A stretch of 36,753 nucleotides of DNA from Chara braunii (taxonomy: Eukaryota > Streptophyta > Charophyceae > Charales > Characeae): positions 33,812 through 70,564 of the forward strand of contig BFEA01001091.1 of assembly GCA_003427395.1 (NCBI GenBank), written 5' to 3'. The position numbers and the translations under genes were made by a program. Below the pieces are notes generated by a model. That model was not told the DNA's origin. It did not search any database and worked only from the letters and a program-made list of their open reading frames with translations. The first letter of the stretch is position 1, and each line of letters begins with the position of its first letter. Positions 22,701 through 33,442 of the stretch are shown here, piece after piece.

Positions 22701-22816
22701 CTATCGTCTTCCCCCTCGTCGAACATTACACACCCTGATAATGAATGTATAAAAGCTATATTTCTGGTGTGGTACACCCATATTGAGGGTTCATTTTGTT
22801 CGGGGGAAGACGGTAG
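22701..22816. mobile_element. MITE copy B with long terminal inverted repeats
   Basis: A 116-bp relative of the element at 22157-22266. It starts CTATCGTCTTCCCCC, ends GGGGGAAGACGGTAG, and shares internal ACACACCCTGATAA and AAGCTAT. Its left flank (TTGGTCCAAGGGCAAGACTT) resembles 21912-21945, where a CTATACCATCTTTCCCC relic follows. The larger surrounding segment was therefore also duplicated. Confidence 0.75.
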
Positions 22817-22869
22817 GCTGATTACGGCTTGGCCCAGGAGCATCTTGATGCGCGTGCTGTGAGTTTGAT

Positions 22870-24200
22870 CAACTGCTCGAGATGGATCGGATCAAAGGAG
22901 CGAACATCTCTTCGACCCTCACTGTTGCATACTATAACGTGCAGACCAGAACAAGAACCGACCTTTCAATACAAAGTATAAGATAGCACAACGGAAGACT
23001 TAGATACCAGTGATCCGAACAATCAATGTTGAAATGCAGCCCTGAACATACATCATCATCATCGTTAGATGGTGTGAAATGGGCCTAAAGCTTCACACAG
23101 GAAGACTGCGCCAGCCCACACCGTACACTGACGAAGAGGAAGGGGATAGACGAAGAGGAGGGGGAAGATGGTAATGTCGTCAACACCAAGTCTTCGGCAC
23201 AAGCCCAAATAGTCCCTCGTCGGAATGTCTGAATCCCAAATGTCAAGTCTGGATCCAATGTCGTCAAGTCTCGAGTCACAACTCTGTCTCTCTCTGTCGT
23301 AGTCTGAGAAGTCAGGTGGCGAGAGGGTGAGAAGAGAAGGTGGACTTAGAAGAGGAAGAAGAAGAAGTCTCTCTCTCTGTGTGTCCAGTACTAACCTGTG
23401 AAGTTGACGCCTTGATGCAGGTACCACGAAGATGGAGCTGGAGCAATGGCGCCACAGGTAAGTATCACTGGCCTCCGCCAGTCCCTCTCCCACTCTACGA
23501 TCTACCACCTCCCAGCGCACAGCGCTGAAGACTACAGCTACAGCTATGGCGCCCAGCGCCGAAGGCTACAGCTAGCGCTACACTACTTAGCGCTGGAGAC
23601 TACTGCAGCGCTCCTCCTGAGTGCTCCGGCCGAATCCTGAAGACTACCTCGTGCCTACTGAACTACCTACCCGTGAAGTGCATGGGAACTTCCTATGTAC
23701 TACGGGTGTGCCTCCTGAGCCTGCCGAAGGGAGGCAGGGCTGCAGCTGCAGCTCCTGCTCAAACTCGTGAGGAACAGGCTATTTCTGGCCTGTTCCGCAT
23801 CCCTGTTTACGTGCCTGAGTCTTAGGGGCAGGTCGAAACAATGAGGACCTGAAAATGGCCCTCCGTTTCAGGCTGAAAACTCTGGGTCTGAAAAGACCCA
23901 GCAAATAGGCTGAAACGGGGTAGGGCCTGCAGGCCCTCGTTTTTCAGCTTCCAGGCTGAAACGAACGCGGCCTGTAAGCTCTAAGTTTTAGGCTTTTAGG
24001 CTGAATGTCCGGGACGGGCCCTGTGGCTACGCAGTATGCCACACTCGCACTGGGTCCAGATGTGGTTGTTTATTCATTGCGATTTATTTCAATCGTTGGT
24101 TTTATAAGTCTGAAAAAAAAAACACTGGAAGTAGTACCGTGTTGATCAGACCTTTGACTTCTGAACCAGCCACACACTCGCGGCATACTCCCACTAGGGA
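22870..24200. other. No recognisable gene
   Basis: No conserved protein or RNA is seen. GGGGGAAGATGGTA near 23160 is a possible relic end of the same MITE family. A consensus-like donor CACAG|GTAAGTATC sits near 23458, but no coding frame supports an exon. Confidence 0.35.
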
Positions 24201-24220
24201 CTTTTTCCACTTCTCTCTGG

Positions 24221-24420
24221 GCGTTATTGCCGTCAGGTGCATCCAGGCCGGGTTGGAAACGCGGTCATTTACATCCACGGAAGTCCTCGTATCCGTACGC
24301 CCTCACTCCTATTTCCTCTTCTCCTTGGGCGTTATTGCCGTCAGGTGCATCCAGGCCGGGTCGGAAACGCGGTCATTTACATCCACAGAAGTCGTCGTAT
24401 CCGTACGCCCTCACTCCTAT
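24221..24420. repeat. Two tandem copies of a 108-bp repeat
   Basis: GCGTTATTGCCGTCAGGTGC occurs at 24221 and 24329, an offset of exactly 108. The copies differ at only a few positions through CCGTACGCCCTCACTCCTAT. Confidence 0.95.
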
Positions 24421-24736
24421 CCAAGCTGACTACATTTTCCGATAGCTGCTGTTGGGGCCCAGTTCAATCCTTATCTTCAACCCTTTAGGGCGTACTCACA
24501 CTAACCACCCCGGACCCGGAAGTATCTGACCGGTCAGACTTGGATGTATCTAACTGCAATTACGTCCATATTAAACAAGTAAAAATGCCCTTGTGTGAGA
24601 ATCCCCTTACCCAGGACACGTCTATGGTAGACCCTTGCTGCAATATAACAGAGTAGAAGACAAAAAAACAAAAGTACAAAAAAAAAAAAGTGAAAAAAAA
24701 ACAGAAAGAAGTAACAAAAAAAAAGAATGACGAAGT

Positions 24737-24749
24737 AGAATACAGCATA
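24737..24749. repeat. Left target-site duplication of the LINE
   Basis: AGAATACAGCATA, 13 bases, recurs perfectly at 32065-32077 directly after the LINE A-rich tail. Paired direct repeats of this kind are made by target-primed reverse transcription. Confidence 0.88.
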
Positions 24750-25077
24750 GACTCTTGGGGGGAATGACCGGGGCGCTTCCGCCGTCGTTACGACGTTCGG
24801 ACCAAGCGCTCGCGGACCGGCAACGGAGTTATGCTCGACCGAGGGCACTACCGCCATGACAGCGCCACGGTTGATGGGGGCTATGGTGCTGCGTCGCCTT
24901 GTTCAAAGCGCGGATTCCGCACTGTTGGGAGAGAATCGTGTTTAGCCACAGCGAGCATCTGGGAATTCCCTGTAGTTACCCTTGGGATAACCTTCATAAC
25001 CTTCGACTAAGATAGAAGGTCTCGGACTAAGTTGAGTTCTCAAACAGGGGTTAGGTTATAAACAGATTTGAGACAGA

Positions 25078-27193
25078 ATGGCAGAAGTAGTGATGGAGAG
25101 AGAAGCGAGGTCGCCTCCACCAGATACGGGGGGTGCTCAAGAGAACCAACGAGTTAAGGAGTTGATTAGTCTTTGTTACGAAGAGGGGATCATTCCCCCG
25201 GACATTGACCCGGGGGTAATGACGATCCAGGGAGGGAAGCAAGGTTTATGGTGAACGTTGTCATCAATCAAGCAAAAGTGGCTTGGCTTAAAGAACACAC
25301 AGTCACTATTATCGTCAGGGAGGGCGCACGCTTCCTGCCGAAAATGGTCTAAGGACGATATAGTTAGAGCATGTGAGGACGGTAAAATTCAGGAAGGAAG
25401 TTTTGAAGAAGATGGTTTCAGACGGGGAAGAGTAAAGATGGAGAGTCCCAATGTTGTATCCTATGTTGCGAAGAATAGAGCTATTGCTCTATGGTTGGTG
25501 AACAACGGGCACAATGAGCTAACGCTCGGCTCTACGACTTACAAGTTGGATTTCAAGCCTTGGATGACCAAGGCACAATTGAAAGAACAGAGACGAGAGG
25601 AGGATCAACTCACCTTTTGGGTGACTGCTGTTCAAGTCCCGCTGGACGCGATGCTCTTTTTGGATGCCCATATCCAGAAGGCTTGATGTTGACCCAGCGG
25701 CGAGAGCAAATATGAAGGACGTGATATGGCTCGAGACTTACGAGGGCGACCAGCTAAAAGTGAAGTTGGCTTCCGCGGACACTCCAAGATGCAGAAGATG
25801 TCGTGCTTTCTGTCACACTGAAGACACGTGTAGAAGGAACCAGCGGTCGGGACAGCAGCCTCCCAACCAAACAAGTGGCCAGGAAGCGTCGTCAAGATCC
25901 CAGTACCAGGGTCATATGGCACCTTTGGGGACCTCTTCTCCATCAAGAAGAGCAGGACAAGAGCCCCTGCAACGCCGGTGGGATTTCAACCGTACTCCAG
26001 TGTTATGAACCCGATGTTTTCTCCTCGGCCAGGGGGCAACCCCGGAGGCCAGCAGTATCATTTAGGGGTTCCTCAGCAGCAGCTTCATGCTGGACTTCCT
26101 GGCCTCATGCCATGGGGTCCCCCCCCCCCTTGGACTTTGGAACTCACAGGTTGCAAGTCAGGGTGTTAACCCTCAGTTTATTCCACCGTTTCCTTTACAA
26201 CCTCTGGGAGGTGGAGGACTGGGGGGGATGGAGAGACCACCCACGGTTTACCCTTGGAGTTCAAGTGCAGTTAACCAAGAACAGGTACATCAACCAGCGG
26301 GCCTCGGTCCGGTCGGGAGGAGCGATTAATTGGTACAACCAACTCATCAGGAACAGGCACAGAGCAGTTTCGGAGCCCATCAAGCAGAGGCTACTCCTCT
26401 TAAGGAATCGTCAACCAAGAAGAAGACCTCCAGCAAACAGAGAAGACTGAGCTTCGACTCGACCACGGGGGGATTGAACAGCCTTCAAGGGGAAAGGTCA
26501 GACCTATCCCTACATGAATCCGAAGGCTCGCAAGGCCACGTCAGAGAGGTAGGTACTCCCGGATCCAAAACCACGAGGCGAAGAACGGCAGTTTCCTTGG
26601 CCAAAGGGCAAATCCAAAATAATGAACGACGCATCCTGCCTTTATTGTGCTGTTTCGTGAGAAATTCTATCTGGTTGGTGGCTTGGGTAGGATTGAATGG
26701 GCATCTTGTTATGGATATGTTAATCTCTCCTGAATCACCGATGCCCTCTTCCATCCTTACCCTAGTTCGCACAGCGATCCGGGACAAGTTCTTGTTCCAC
26801 TTCGTTGCAGAGGAGTTAATGCCCCGCCTCATAGTAGATGCGCCAGAGGGGAATGGAAAAAAGGTCAAATTCTTTATCCCCATCTTGGACGTTGGTTTTG
26901 CCCAGGGTCAATTGGAATTGTTGGAAGCCGAAGGGCTTCATTTGATCCCGCTGGAATAGTTTAGCGAAGGGCGTCGTCAGGAGTTGTGCCACATTAGTGT
27001 CCCTCCCTTTAACTCAACTGAGTTGATGCTCGAAGTCGATGCAAAATTACCACAAGACAAGAAATTGTCATCAACTTTTCTGCGAACAGCGCTGACTAAA
27101 CCCTGGCTACCTCGGCCAATTTCTTCCTCTGGGGGAACGTTAGGTAACCCTCGTGTCCAATCAGTGGGAGGGACGAATACGAGGAATGTCTAA
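25078..27193 (+). pseudogene. LINE ORF1, RNA-binding protein with CCHC zinc knuckle, broken
   Basis: ORF1 proteins of plant L1 elements coat the element RNA. The frame starts at ATG 25078 (MAEVVMEREARSPPPDTGGA), reads through an in-frame TGA at 25252-25254 and continues to 25686. A +1 shift near 25670 enters a frame with a CX2CX4HX4C knuckle (CRRCRAFCHTEDTC, about 25789-25830). A ten-C homopolymer at about 26119-26128 marks another frame change in a Pro/Gln-rich stretch. Further in-frame stops are TAA at 26327-26329 and TAG at 26957-26959, before the natural end TAA at 27191-27193. The final stop overlaps the ORF2 start by 8 bases. ORF1 assignment rests on position, the knuckle and its upstream domain; it is poorly conserved otherwise. 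Confidence 0.8.
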
Positions 27194-30100
27194 ACTAAAG
27201 ATTGCCACGTGGAATATGCGCGGGTTAGGTGATACGTCTGGAAGACACAAAAAGGAGAGATTAAAAGCATGGATGTTTGAAAAAAAACATTCAGATCATG
27301 TGTATCCAGGAGACCAAACTGAATGAAGAAAAAATACTAGGTTTGGGGAATTGATCGAATGGCCCACAAATCAGGCCCCCCCCGCAAGGTTCAAAAGGTG
27401 GGGCAGCAATCTAAGTTCATAGACGCCTCGATTGTGAAATTATTGATTATTATTTTGATATTTGGGGCCGATGGGCCTGAGTCAAATTGCTAATTGCAGA
27501 CCAAGAATGGGTGATTGCCACTATTTATGCACCAACTGATCGTAAAGAGCGTACAACTTTTTACACAGATTTGCTGTGTGTCATTCCTGATGGTGATGTT
27601 CTCGTGATAACAGGCGATTGGAACAATTCCCTACTGAAGGAGTGCCCAAGGGACAAACTTGCCCTATTGGCCATTACGGAGGAGTTGGACCTATTGATCC
27701 TTTCATATTAACATATCCTAATGACGAGGGTTTTACATGGTATTAAAATTGCAGGGATTCGTCACGTATCACCGAACGTAGATTGGACTTCCATCTTATC
27801 TCAGCCAACCTATGGGATATGGTCGATGAGGTCAAAGAATTTCCCCACCCTCTCTCTGATCACAAGCCAGTCCTAATCTCGTTCCTCCTATCCAGATCAG
27901 ATCGCGGGAAAGGCCTGTTTAGGCTCAACACAGAGAAGCTCAAAGATCCTGGCCTGCTAAAATGGATGAAAATTTCTGGAAGAAATGGAGGGACAACCGC
28001 CCCTCATACAGCACTCTTGATCAATGGTGGGATTCAGGTATTAAGATCTTCTCCGATCTCCTGAACATCTTCTCTAGAATCTTGGCAAACAACAGGAGCC
28101 GAAGTGAATATAAATTGGAGAAAAGGATTGAATATGCGGAAGCCAGGATGTGTGAGCACCCAGTGTCTGAATTTGTTTGGGGCAAAGAACGTATTCGTGT
28201 ATTGTCGAAGTGGGGCCACTTGCAACAGCAGAAATCAGAGGTCTGGTCGGATCGGTTGAAAGTGAAAGGTCTAATAGCAAACGATCGCATGACGAAAGAA
28301 TCTTTTCATAAGCTCCTACCCTCTCGGGCTAGGGTCTCAATGAAAGAACTTATGCATCCCTTTGACATGGATGCCCCTAGAGCTAAGCAGTTAATTGACT
28401 TGTGCGATTATGCTACGGCCTACTTCAGAGATATCTTAACGTCTAGAACTCAAGGAACCAATGTTACCTCCCTGCTCTCAGAGGGGAACTCCCACTGGAA
28501 CAATACTACAGTGAGGTTATCGCCCGCTGGGAAATTAGACCTTGATCGACCTGTGACCCCTGTAGAAGCTTTTCACGCCCTTCGTTCAATGTCAAAAGGC
28601 AAAGCTCCTGGGAACTACAGCCTTCCCGTCAAACTGTATCTTGCCATTTGGGAAGAGGTAGGAGACTCATTGGTGGAATTTTACAATGATGTGCTAACAG
28701 GTAGACGTTTGTTGATGAACATGTGCCAAGGTGTCATTTCATTATTATTCAAAAAAGGAGACAGAGCCCAAATAAGAAATTGGCGCCCTATCTCCATCTT
28801 GAATGTATCCTATAAACTCTTGGCAAAAGTGCTGGCAAGACGTCTTGGCAAATACCTTCCTGATCTGGTTGTATTTGATCAGGCGGCCTTTATCCAAGGA
28901 CGCTCAATTTTTGACAATATCGTTACAGCAATAGAATCTTTGGAGATCATTCAATCGGAACAACTAAACCTCTCAGTGTTTCTGCTTGATTTGGAGAAAG
29001 TGTATGACTGGGTAAACTGGTCTTACGTTCTGACCACATTAAAGTGGGTGAACTTTGGGGATAACTTCTGTACTTGGGTGAAGGGTCTGTATACACTGTC
29101 CATAGCCGCCGTAATTGTGAATGGCAGACTGTCACAAAACTTTCCTCTGACTCGTTCCTTGAGGCAGGGCTGTCCGTTGGCACCCCTCCTGTTTGCCCTT
29201 CAGATGGAAGGACTTCTTAACAACATCCGAGCCAATCCTGAGATCAGAGGAATGCCAGTAAGGCGCTTACCGATGATTTGTTTGCTGTTATCGAAAACAC
29301 AGAGACATCACAAAACTTTCCTCTGACTCGTTCCTTGAGGCAGGGCTGTCCGTTGGCACCCCTCCTGTTTGCCCTTCAGATGGAAGGACTTCTTAACAAC
29401 ATCCGATCCAATCCTGAGATCAGAGGAATGCCAGTAAGGCGCTTACCGATGATTGTTTGCTGTTATCGAAAACACAGAGACATCAATGTCTCCTCTCAAA
29501 GCATGTCTAGACGAATATTCTGCCCTCTCAGAAGCATCTCTAAATTGGCACAAATCTCTCTATTTCCTGCATGAGAATTTTCGACCTGTTGTGGAATGGA
29601 GCATGAAAAGACTGCAAGACCGAGAATCAGAACAGTTCCTAGGGGTTAAAATTGCTCGAGTAGATTGCTCCGACAAGCAAGATGACATCTTGCTACAAAA
29701 GGCCCTTCATAGGGCGGTTACATGGGGAAAAGCCCCTCACCTATCTCTGTTTGGGAGGGCAATGGTTGTCAATGGTGCCCTCTTTGCCTTGCTCTGGTTC
29801 GTTGGCACGGTACGTCATCTCGGGAGTCACTTATACTCGTGCATCAGAAGAAGAGCGGCTAAATTTATTTGGAAGCCTTTCGCAGAAGAATCTGAAGGAT
29901 TTCTTTCAAAAGTCGCTTTGGAGATGCTCTGCCTTCCCCGAGAGGAAGGAGGCTTGGGCATAAAAGATCCGGCCAAACAAAATGATTCATTACTGGCTAG
30001 ATGGATAACAAAAGCCATCTTGGATCCCCAAGAGCAACACTGGATTCTTCTTGCAGAACAGATTTTGGCAACCGAATGGAACTTAAGCCGACCAGCGGAT

Positions 30101-31520
30101 GTCTGGACATGCCTCATGCTGCACTCATATCAACACAAACAGGTGAAATCACCTTTCTGGAGTGCAGTGATTAGAGCATGGAGGAAACTCAGACCACATT
30201 CCTGGGCTGAGCCAGTCACCAAAGCGGAAGTTTTATTACAACTGCTGTTCGAAAATCCAAAGATCAAATGTTCAGATGGAAACTGGTTCGCAGCAGACTC
30301 TGCCACGGCAAGTTTTGGTCATTCCTGGATCAAAAAAGGAGTGGTGATTGACTGGCTCTTGGAAATCCGCTCGAGCCCTCCGGTTTGTTTTAGGGGCAGC
30401 ATGGTTTCTGCAAGACCGCAGGGATGCTATCATCTCGGCTATTCCGGAGAAATGGAAAGAACTGTTGTTTGCTGTAATAACAGACCCCCCAGGTACCTGG
30501 TATTCCAACCAATCCTCCGACACAGTGAAATTGTGGAAACTCTTGGTATCCAATAGAGAAGGTAAACGTACCTTTCAGGCCTGGGACTGCATGCCAGACA
30601 ACGTGATTATCTGCAGTGAAGAGGCAACTCCGCCGGAGATTGGAATACCACTGTGTCAGGTTAGGGTGTTCGAACACATGGATCTTAATGACTCACTGAA
30701 ATGCACAGCCTTTGCAGGGGCTAAGCCGCTCGCACTACTGAAGATAGACCCAACAATGTGGGAGTGGAAAGCTAAAGGCCACAGAGGTCAAAACGTGTCA
30801 TTATCTGATTACTCTCTCCAACTGGGTTACACACTCAACCCCCCTCTAAAACAGCCGCTGGCAGTCGCTAGAAACCGGTGGGCCCAGCTGATGGAGATGG
30901 ATCTCGAAAGTATTGAAACTAACCTGCTGCGCTGTTGGAAGCAACTCAAAGAACTGGCCAGCCAAAGACATGCCTCGATACTGTGGCTAGTCTCTCCGGT
31001 GGCAACACCGTCGGCGGTATGGCTTGCCGAACATGGTGTAAGGGTAGATATGTGCTGCAAACGCCGCCAGTGGGCTTTTGAATCAACAGTGCATTTGTGG
31101 TGGGACTGTCCGGCTTCAAGCCGTATCTGGCGTTGGATCATCAAACAGTGGGACCGTATCTCAGGTTCCCTTTTTCAATGGTCCAAAATATGGACCTTGC
31201 TTGGGGGTGTCCCCGATCATTTGTGCATCTCTAAGGGATGGGGATCCGCAGCCCAATCCATGAGGGCAGTGGGCTTCTATGTGATTTGGTCGAGCAGAAA
31301 TAGCTATGTCTTTGAGGGTCAGGAATGGTCTAACAAGCAGATTCGGTCAACCTTCGTCTCACAATTGAGATTAGCTATGCAGGCGGATTGGAAGAGAAAG
31401 GTGGAGAAATCACCTCAGACAGGCGTGACTTGGTTCAGACAGACATGGTGCCTTCACAGCACCCTGGCTACTGTTGTTGATGGTAAGTTAGTTTTGGACC
31501 CCTGGTTATTTTCCGCTTAG
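27186..31520 (+). pseudogene. LINE ORF2, endonuclease plus reverse transcriptase, broken
   Basis: ORF2 supplies the AP-type endonuclease that nicks the target and the reverse transcriptase that copies element RNA there. ATG at 27186 opens with KIATWNMRGLGD. A frameshift in an A run near 27285 leads to IMCIQETKLNEEK. Later endonuclease motifs are IYAPTDR, TGDWNNS and LSDHKPVLISF (to about 27890). Reverse transcriptase motifs are NWRPISILNVSYKLLAKVLA, AFIQGRSIFDNIV, VFLLDLEKVYDWVNW (motif A aspartate present) and RSLRQGCPLAPLLFAL. The motif C equivalent, LTDD, is out of frame. A 176-bp tandem duplication interrupts this point. The C-terminal part has WGKAPHLSLFGRAMVVNG and a zinc-binding segment CCKRRQWAFESTVHLWWDCP (about 31051-31110), ending at TAG 31518-31520. 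Another shift lies near 30350-30400. No active protein is possible. Confidence 0.88.
29132..29482 (+). repeat. 176-bp tandem duplication inside the reverse transcriptase
   Basis: TCACAAAACTTTCCTCTGAC occurs at 29132 and 29308. The two copies differ by one substitution (GAGCC versus GATCC) and one missing T in copy 2 (GATGATTTG versus GATGATTG). The unit covers RT motif B and the TDD of motif C. Confidence 0.97.
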
Positions 31521-31700
31521 TTTAGAAGGACGTACCTGGTCACTCGGTTATCTCAGCCGCAGTAGGCTGGCAGAGGGAATAGTAGGCGGAGGGAGTATAC
31601 CTGGTTTTGTCGTTTTGGAGCTTTGCTCTCCACCGTACTTAGGTGGTTTTAGGGTACTGGCTAGGATGCTTTTGAGTAGGATTTAGTCTCTTTTAAGACT

Positions 31701-31845
31701 TGTGTTCGGTTTTTGAGGCTCTGGTGTCCATTTCTAGAGTTGGTATGTTGGGTTGTGTTCGGTTTTTGAGGCTCTGGGCGCCATTTTTTTAGAGCTGGTA
31801 TGTTGGGTTGTGTTCGGCTTTTGAGGCCTTGGTGGCTTTCTTTTT
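31701..31845 (+). repeat. LINE 3' UTR tandem repeats of about 54 bp
   Basis: TGTGTTCGGTTTTTGAGGCT starts at 31701 and 31754, and TGTGTTCGGCTTTTGAGGCC at 31809. Each full unit ends with AGAG(T/C)TGGTATGTTGGGT. Confidence 0.92.
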
Positions 31846-32064
31846 CCCCCCCAGGGTTGGGATGAGTCAGGGCAGCGGTTCGGATTTGACCACTCTCCTT
31901 CTAGACCATAATATCCCAAGGCCTGCACCTAAGCTGGGTAATGGTCCCAGTGTTGTTTCTGTCCTCTTTGCATTCCGGGTTGTTTGTTGAGGAATTCCCT
32001 GCCTCTTCTTTTGGTGTGTTAATAAGAATGAGCAGAGTTTCTCTTGTAAAAAAAAGAAAAGAAA

Positions 32065-32077
32065 AGAATACAGCATA
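32065..32077. repeat. Right target-site duplication of the LINE
   Basis: AGAATACAGCATA directly follows the A-rich tail and matches 24737-24749 perfectly. Confidence 0.88.
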
Positions 32078-32190
32078 ACGTTAGGTGGCCAAGTTTCTGG
32101 AACAGAGGCACAGGCAGTGAGTACTGTCCCAATTGTCCCAAATCAATCAACCAACGGGACGCTGATCTGGAACAGAAGAACAGAGATTAA

Positions 32191-32310
32191 GGGCCTCGCT
32201 CTACTTCTGTTCAAATATGCAAAATGAGACAATCCTCCGCTAAGACATGGAAAGATACATTGCCTTCTTTTTTGTCTTCTGTGCATGTGGAGAGTAGTGG
32301 AGCGAGGCCC
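32191..32310. mobile_element. Tourist-like MITE with TAA target duplication
   Basis: A 120-bp element starts GGGCCTCGCTCTACT and ends AGTGGAGCGAGGCCC. The inverted ends match over 11 bases and, with one mismatch, about 15. TAA flanks both sides (32188-32190 and 32311-32313), the 3-bp target duplication typical of PIF/Harbinger elements, whose ends often begin GGGCC. It has no coding capacity. It lies just beyond the LINE. Confidence 0.82.
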
Positions 32311-32706
32311 TAAGCAACTAATCCGCTCTAGAGATTGTTCTCAGGTTTGTGTTCGACAGACTTAGGGCATGCATACTCACACTAGCACTTTCTTTACTAG
32401 GCTCTGCACATAACTGTGGCCAAATAAGTCCATCATCCAGCCTTAATTACGTTAAACCAACAGTACTTGGCCCAGCTATCGGCCAGGGGAAAAAGTAGTG
32501 TAGAAACGTTTCTAGTCACATGAATTTGGGCGTTCCTGCAGTGGCCCGTACGTTTCCTAAAATCGTGGCGCGTTAACGGGCACTACTTTAGGAAGTACTG
32601 GTGATTCAACATACGTCTAAACAAGTCCCAATATGAACATGCCCTTAAAATGGTGATATCCCTGAAAGACGTCAGGGTAACACAGCAAACGATTTTCTTT
32701 TTTTGG

Positions 32707-32779
32707 CCGGCGTAGAATTTGGAAGATTTGCCCAGGATTGAACGATCGCGTCCCCACGTTCCCTAAACTTCTACGCCGG
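32707..32779. repeat. 11-bp perfect inverted repeat spanning 73 bp
   Basis: CCGGCGTAGAA (32707-32717) faces TTCTACGCCGG (32769-32779), with weaker pairing inward. It could be the ends of a very short MITE or a hairpin. No target duplication is evident. Confidence 0.65.
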
Positions 32780-33080
32780 AAACAGCCTACTCTCTCTCTC
32801 TCTCTCTCTAAATACAGGGGTTATGCGCAGAAGCGGTCGCAATCGGCCATTCGATTGGCTACTGCCCAAGAGCTGACGGTGTGGCAGCTTTTGTAAAATC
32901 CAGCCAAATTCGTCGACTGCGCAGCCTCACAAATTGTTACGCGAGCGGCAGGCCCCTTAGGTCAAGTTAAGGAAAATCGTCGCCGACTCAAGTCTGTGGA
33001 GCGAAGTGCTAATCAACCAAAGAACAGGATGCGAAGCTGACCTGGAATGGACGGACACAGACTCACTCACTCATTTGCTA

Positions 33081-33118
33081 TAGAGATTGCTCTTAATGAC
33101 CAACAAGAGCAATCTCTA
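33081..33118. repeat. Perfect 14-bp hairpin with 10-base loop
   Basis: TAGAGATTGCTCTT (33081-33094) and AAGAGCAATCTCTA (33105-33118) are exact reverse complements around AATGACCAAC. CTAGAGATTGTTCT at about 32329 resembles one arm. Confidence 0.9.
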
Positions 33119-33442
33119 GACCGAGCTGCAGCTTCCCTTGCAAGACGACAGGAGAGAATAGCACCCAACGTTTCTTTTGTTGCGGTAGTTAGTTTTCAAA
33201 TGTTATTTTTCGGTTTTCTAATCGGAGGAGCGTTTTACGTCTTGCTCTGTGTGCTACGACCCGCACAGTTGCAGTCTGACAGCTCTGCTCTTTTATCAGG
33301 AAACGATGCCCTGCTGATCTGTTTGCTGAGAATTCCAATTCCGAGTCTATTTGCTGTGTTCTCTCAGTATGTACGTGATACGCCGATGTTGCGAGTATGC
33401 CGTCTGCTTGCCTGCTGGTCTCTCTCTCTCTCTCTCTCTTAG

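Larger units (their letters stand above)
24750..32064 (+). mobile_element. Full-length but inactive L1-type LINE retrotransposon, 7,315 bp
   Basis: Borders are set by the perfect 13-bp target-site duplication AGAATACAGCATA. Order: 5' UTR (24750-25077), ORF1 with a zinc knuckle (25078-27193), ORF2 with endonuclease, reverse transcriptase and zinc-binding region (27186-31520), 3' UTR with ~54-bp tandem repeats (31521-32046) and an A-rich tail of A and AAAAG units (32047-32064). No terminal repeats are present, as expected for a non-LTR element. The unmutated duplication suggests insertion is not ancient, yet both ORFs have stops and frameshifts. The element was either copied from a defective source, mutated quickly, or has assembly errors. 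Domain order and motifs match the plant L1 group. Confidence 0.9.

Noticed and set aside
25258-25686. Separate gene of 142 residues
   Set aside because: It is the in-frame continuation of LINE ORF1 after the TGA at 25252 and lacks its own ATG.
33047-33442. Stand-alone 131-residue membrane protein
   Set aside because: It has a hydrophobic stretch, but its end is a TC microsatellite and no family is recognisable; more likely part of a spliced transcript or chance.
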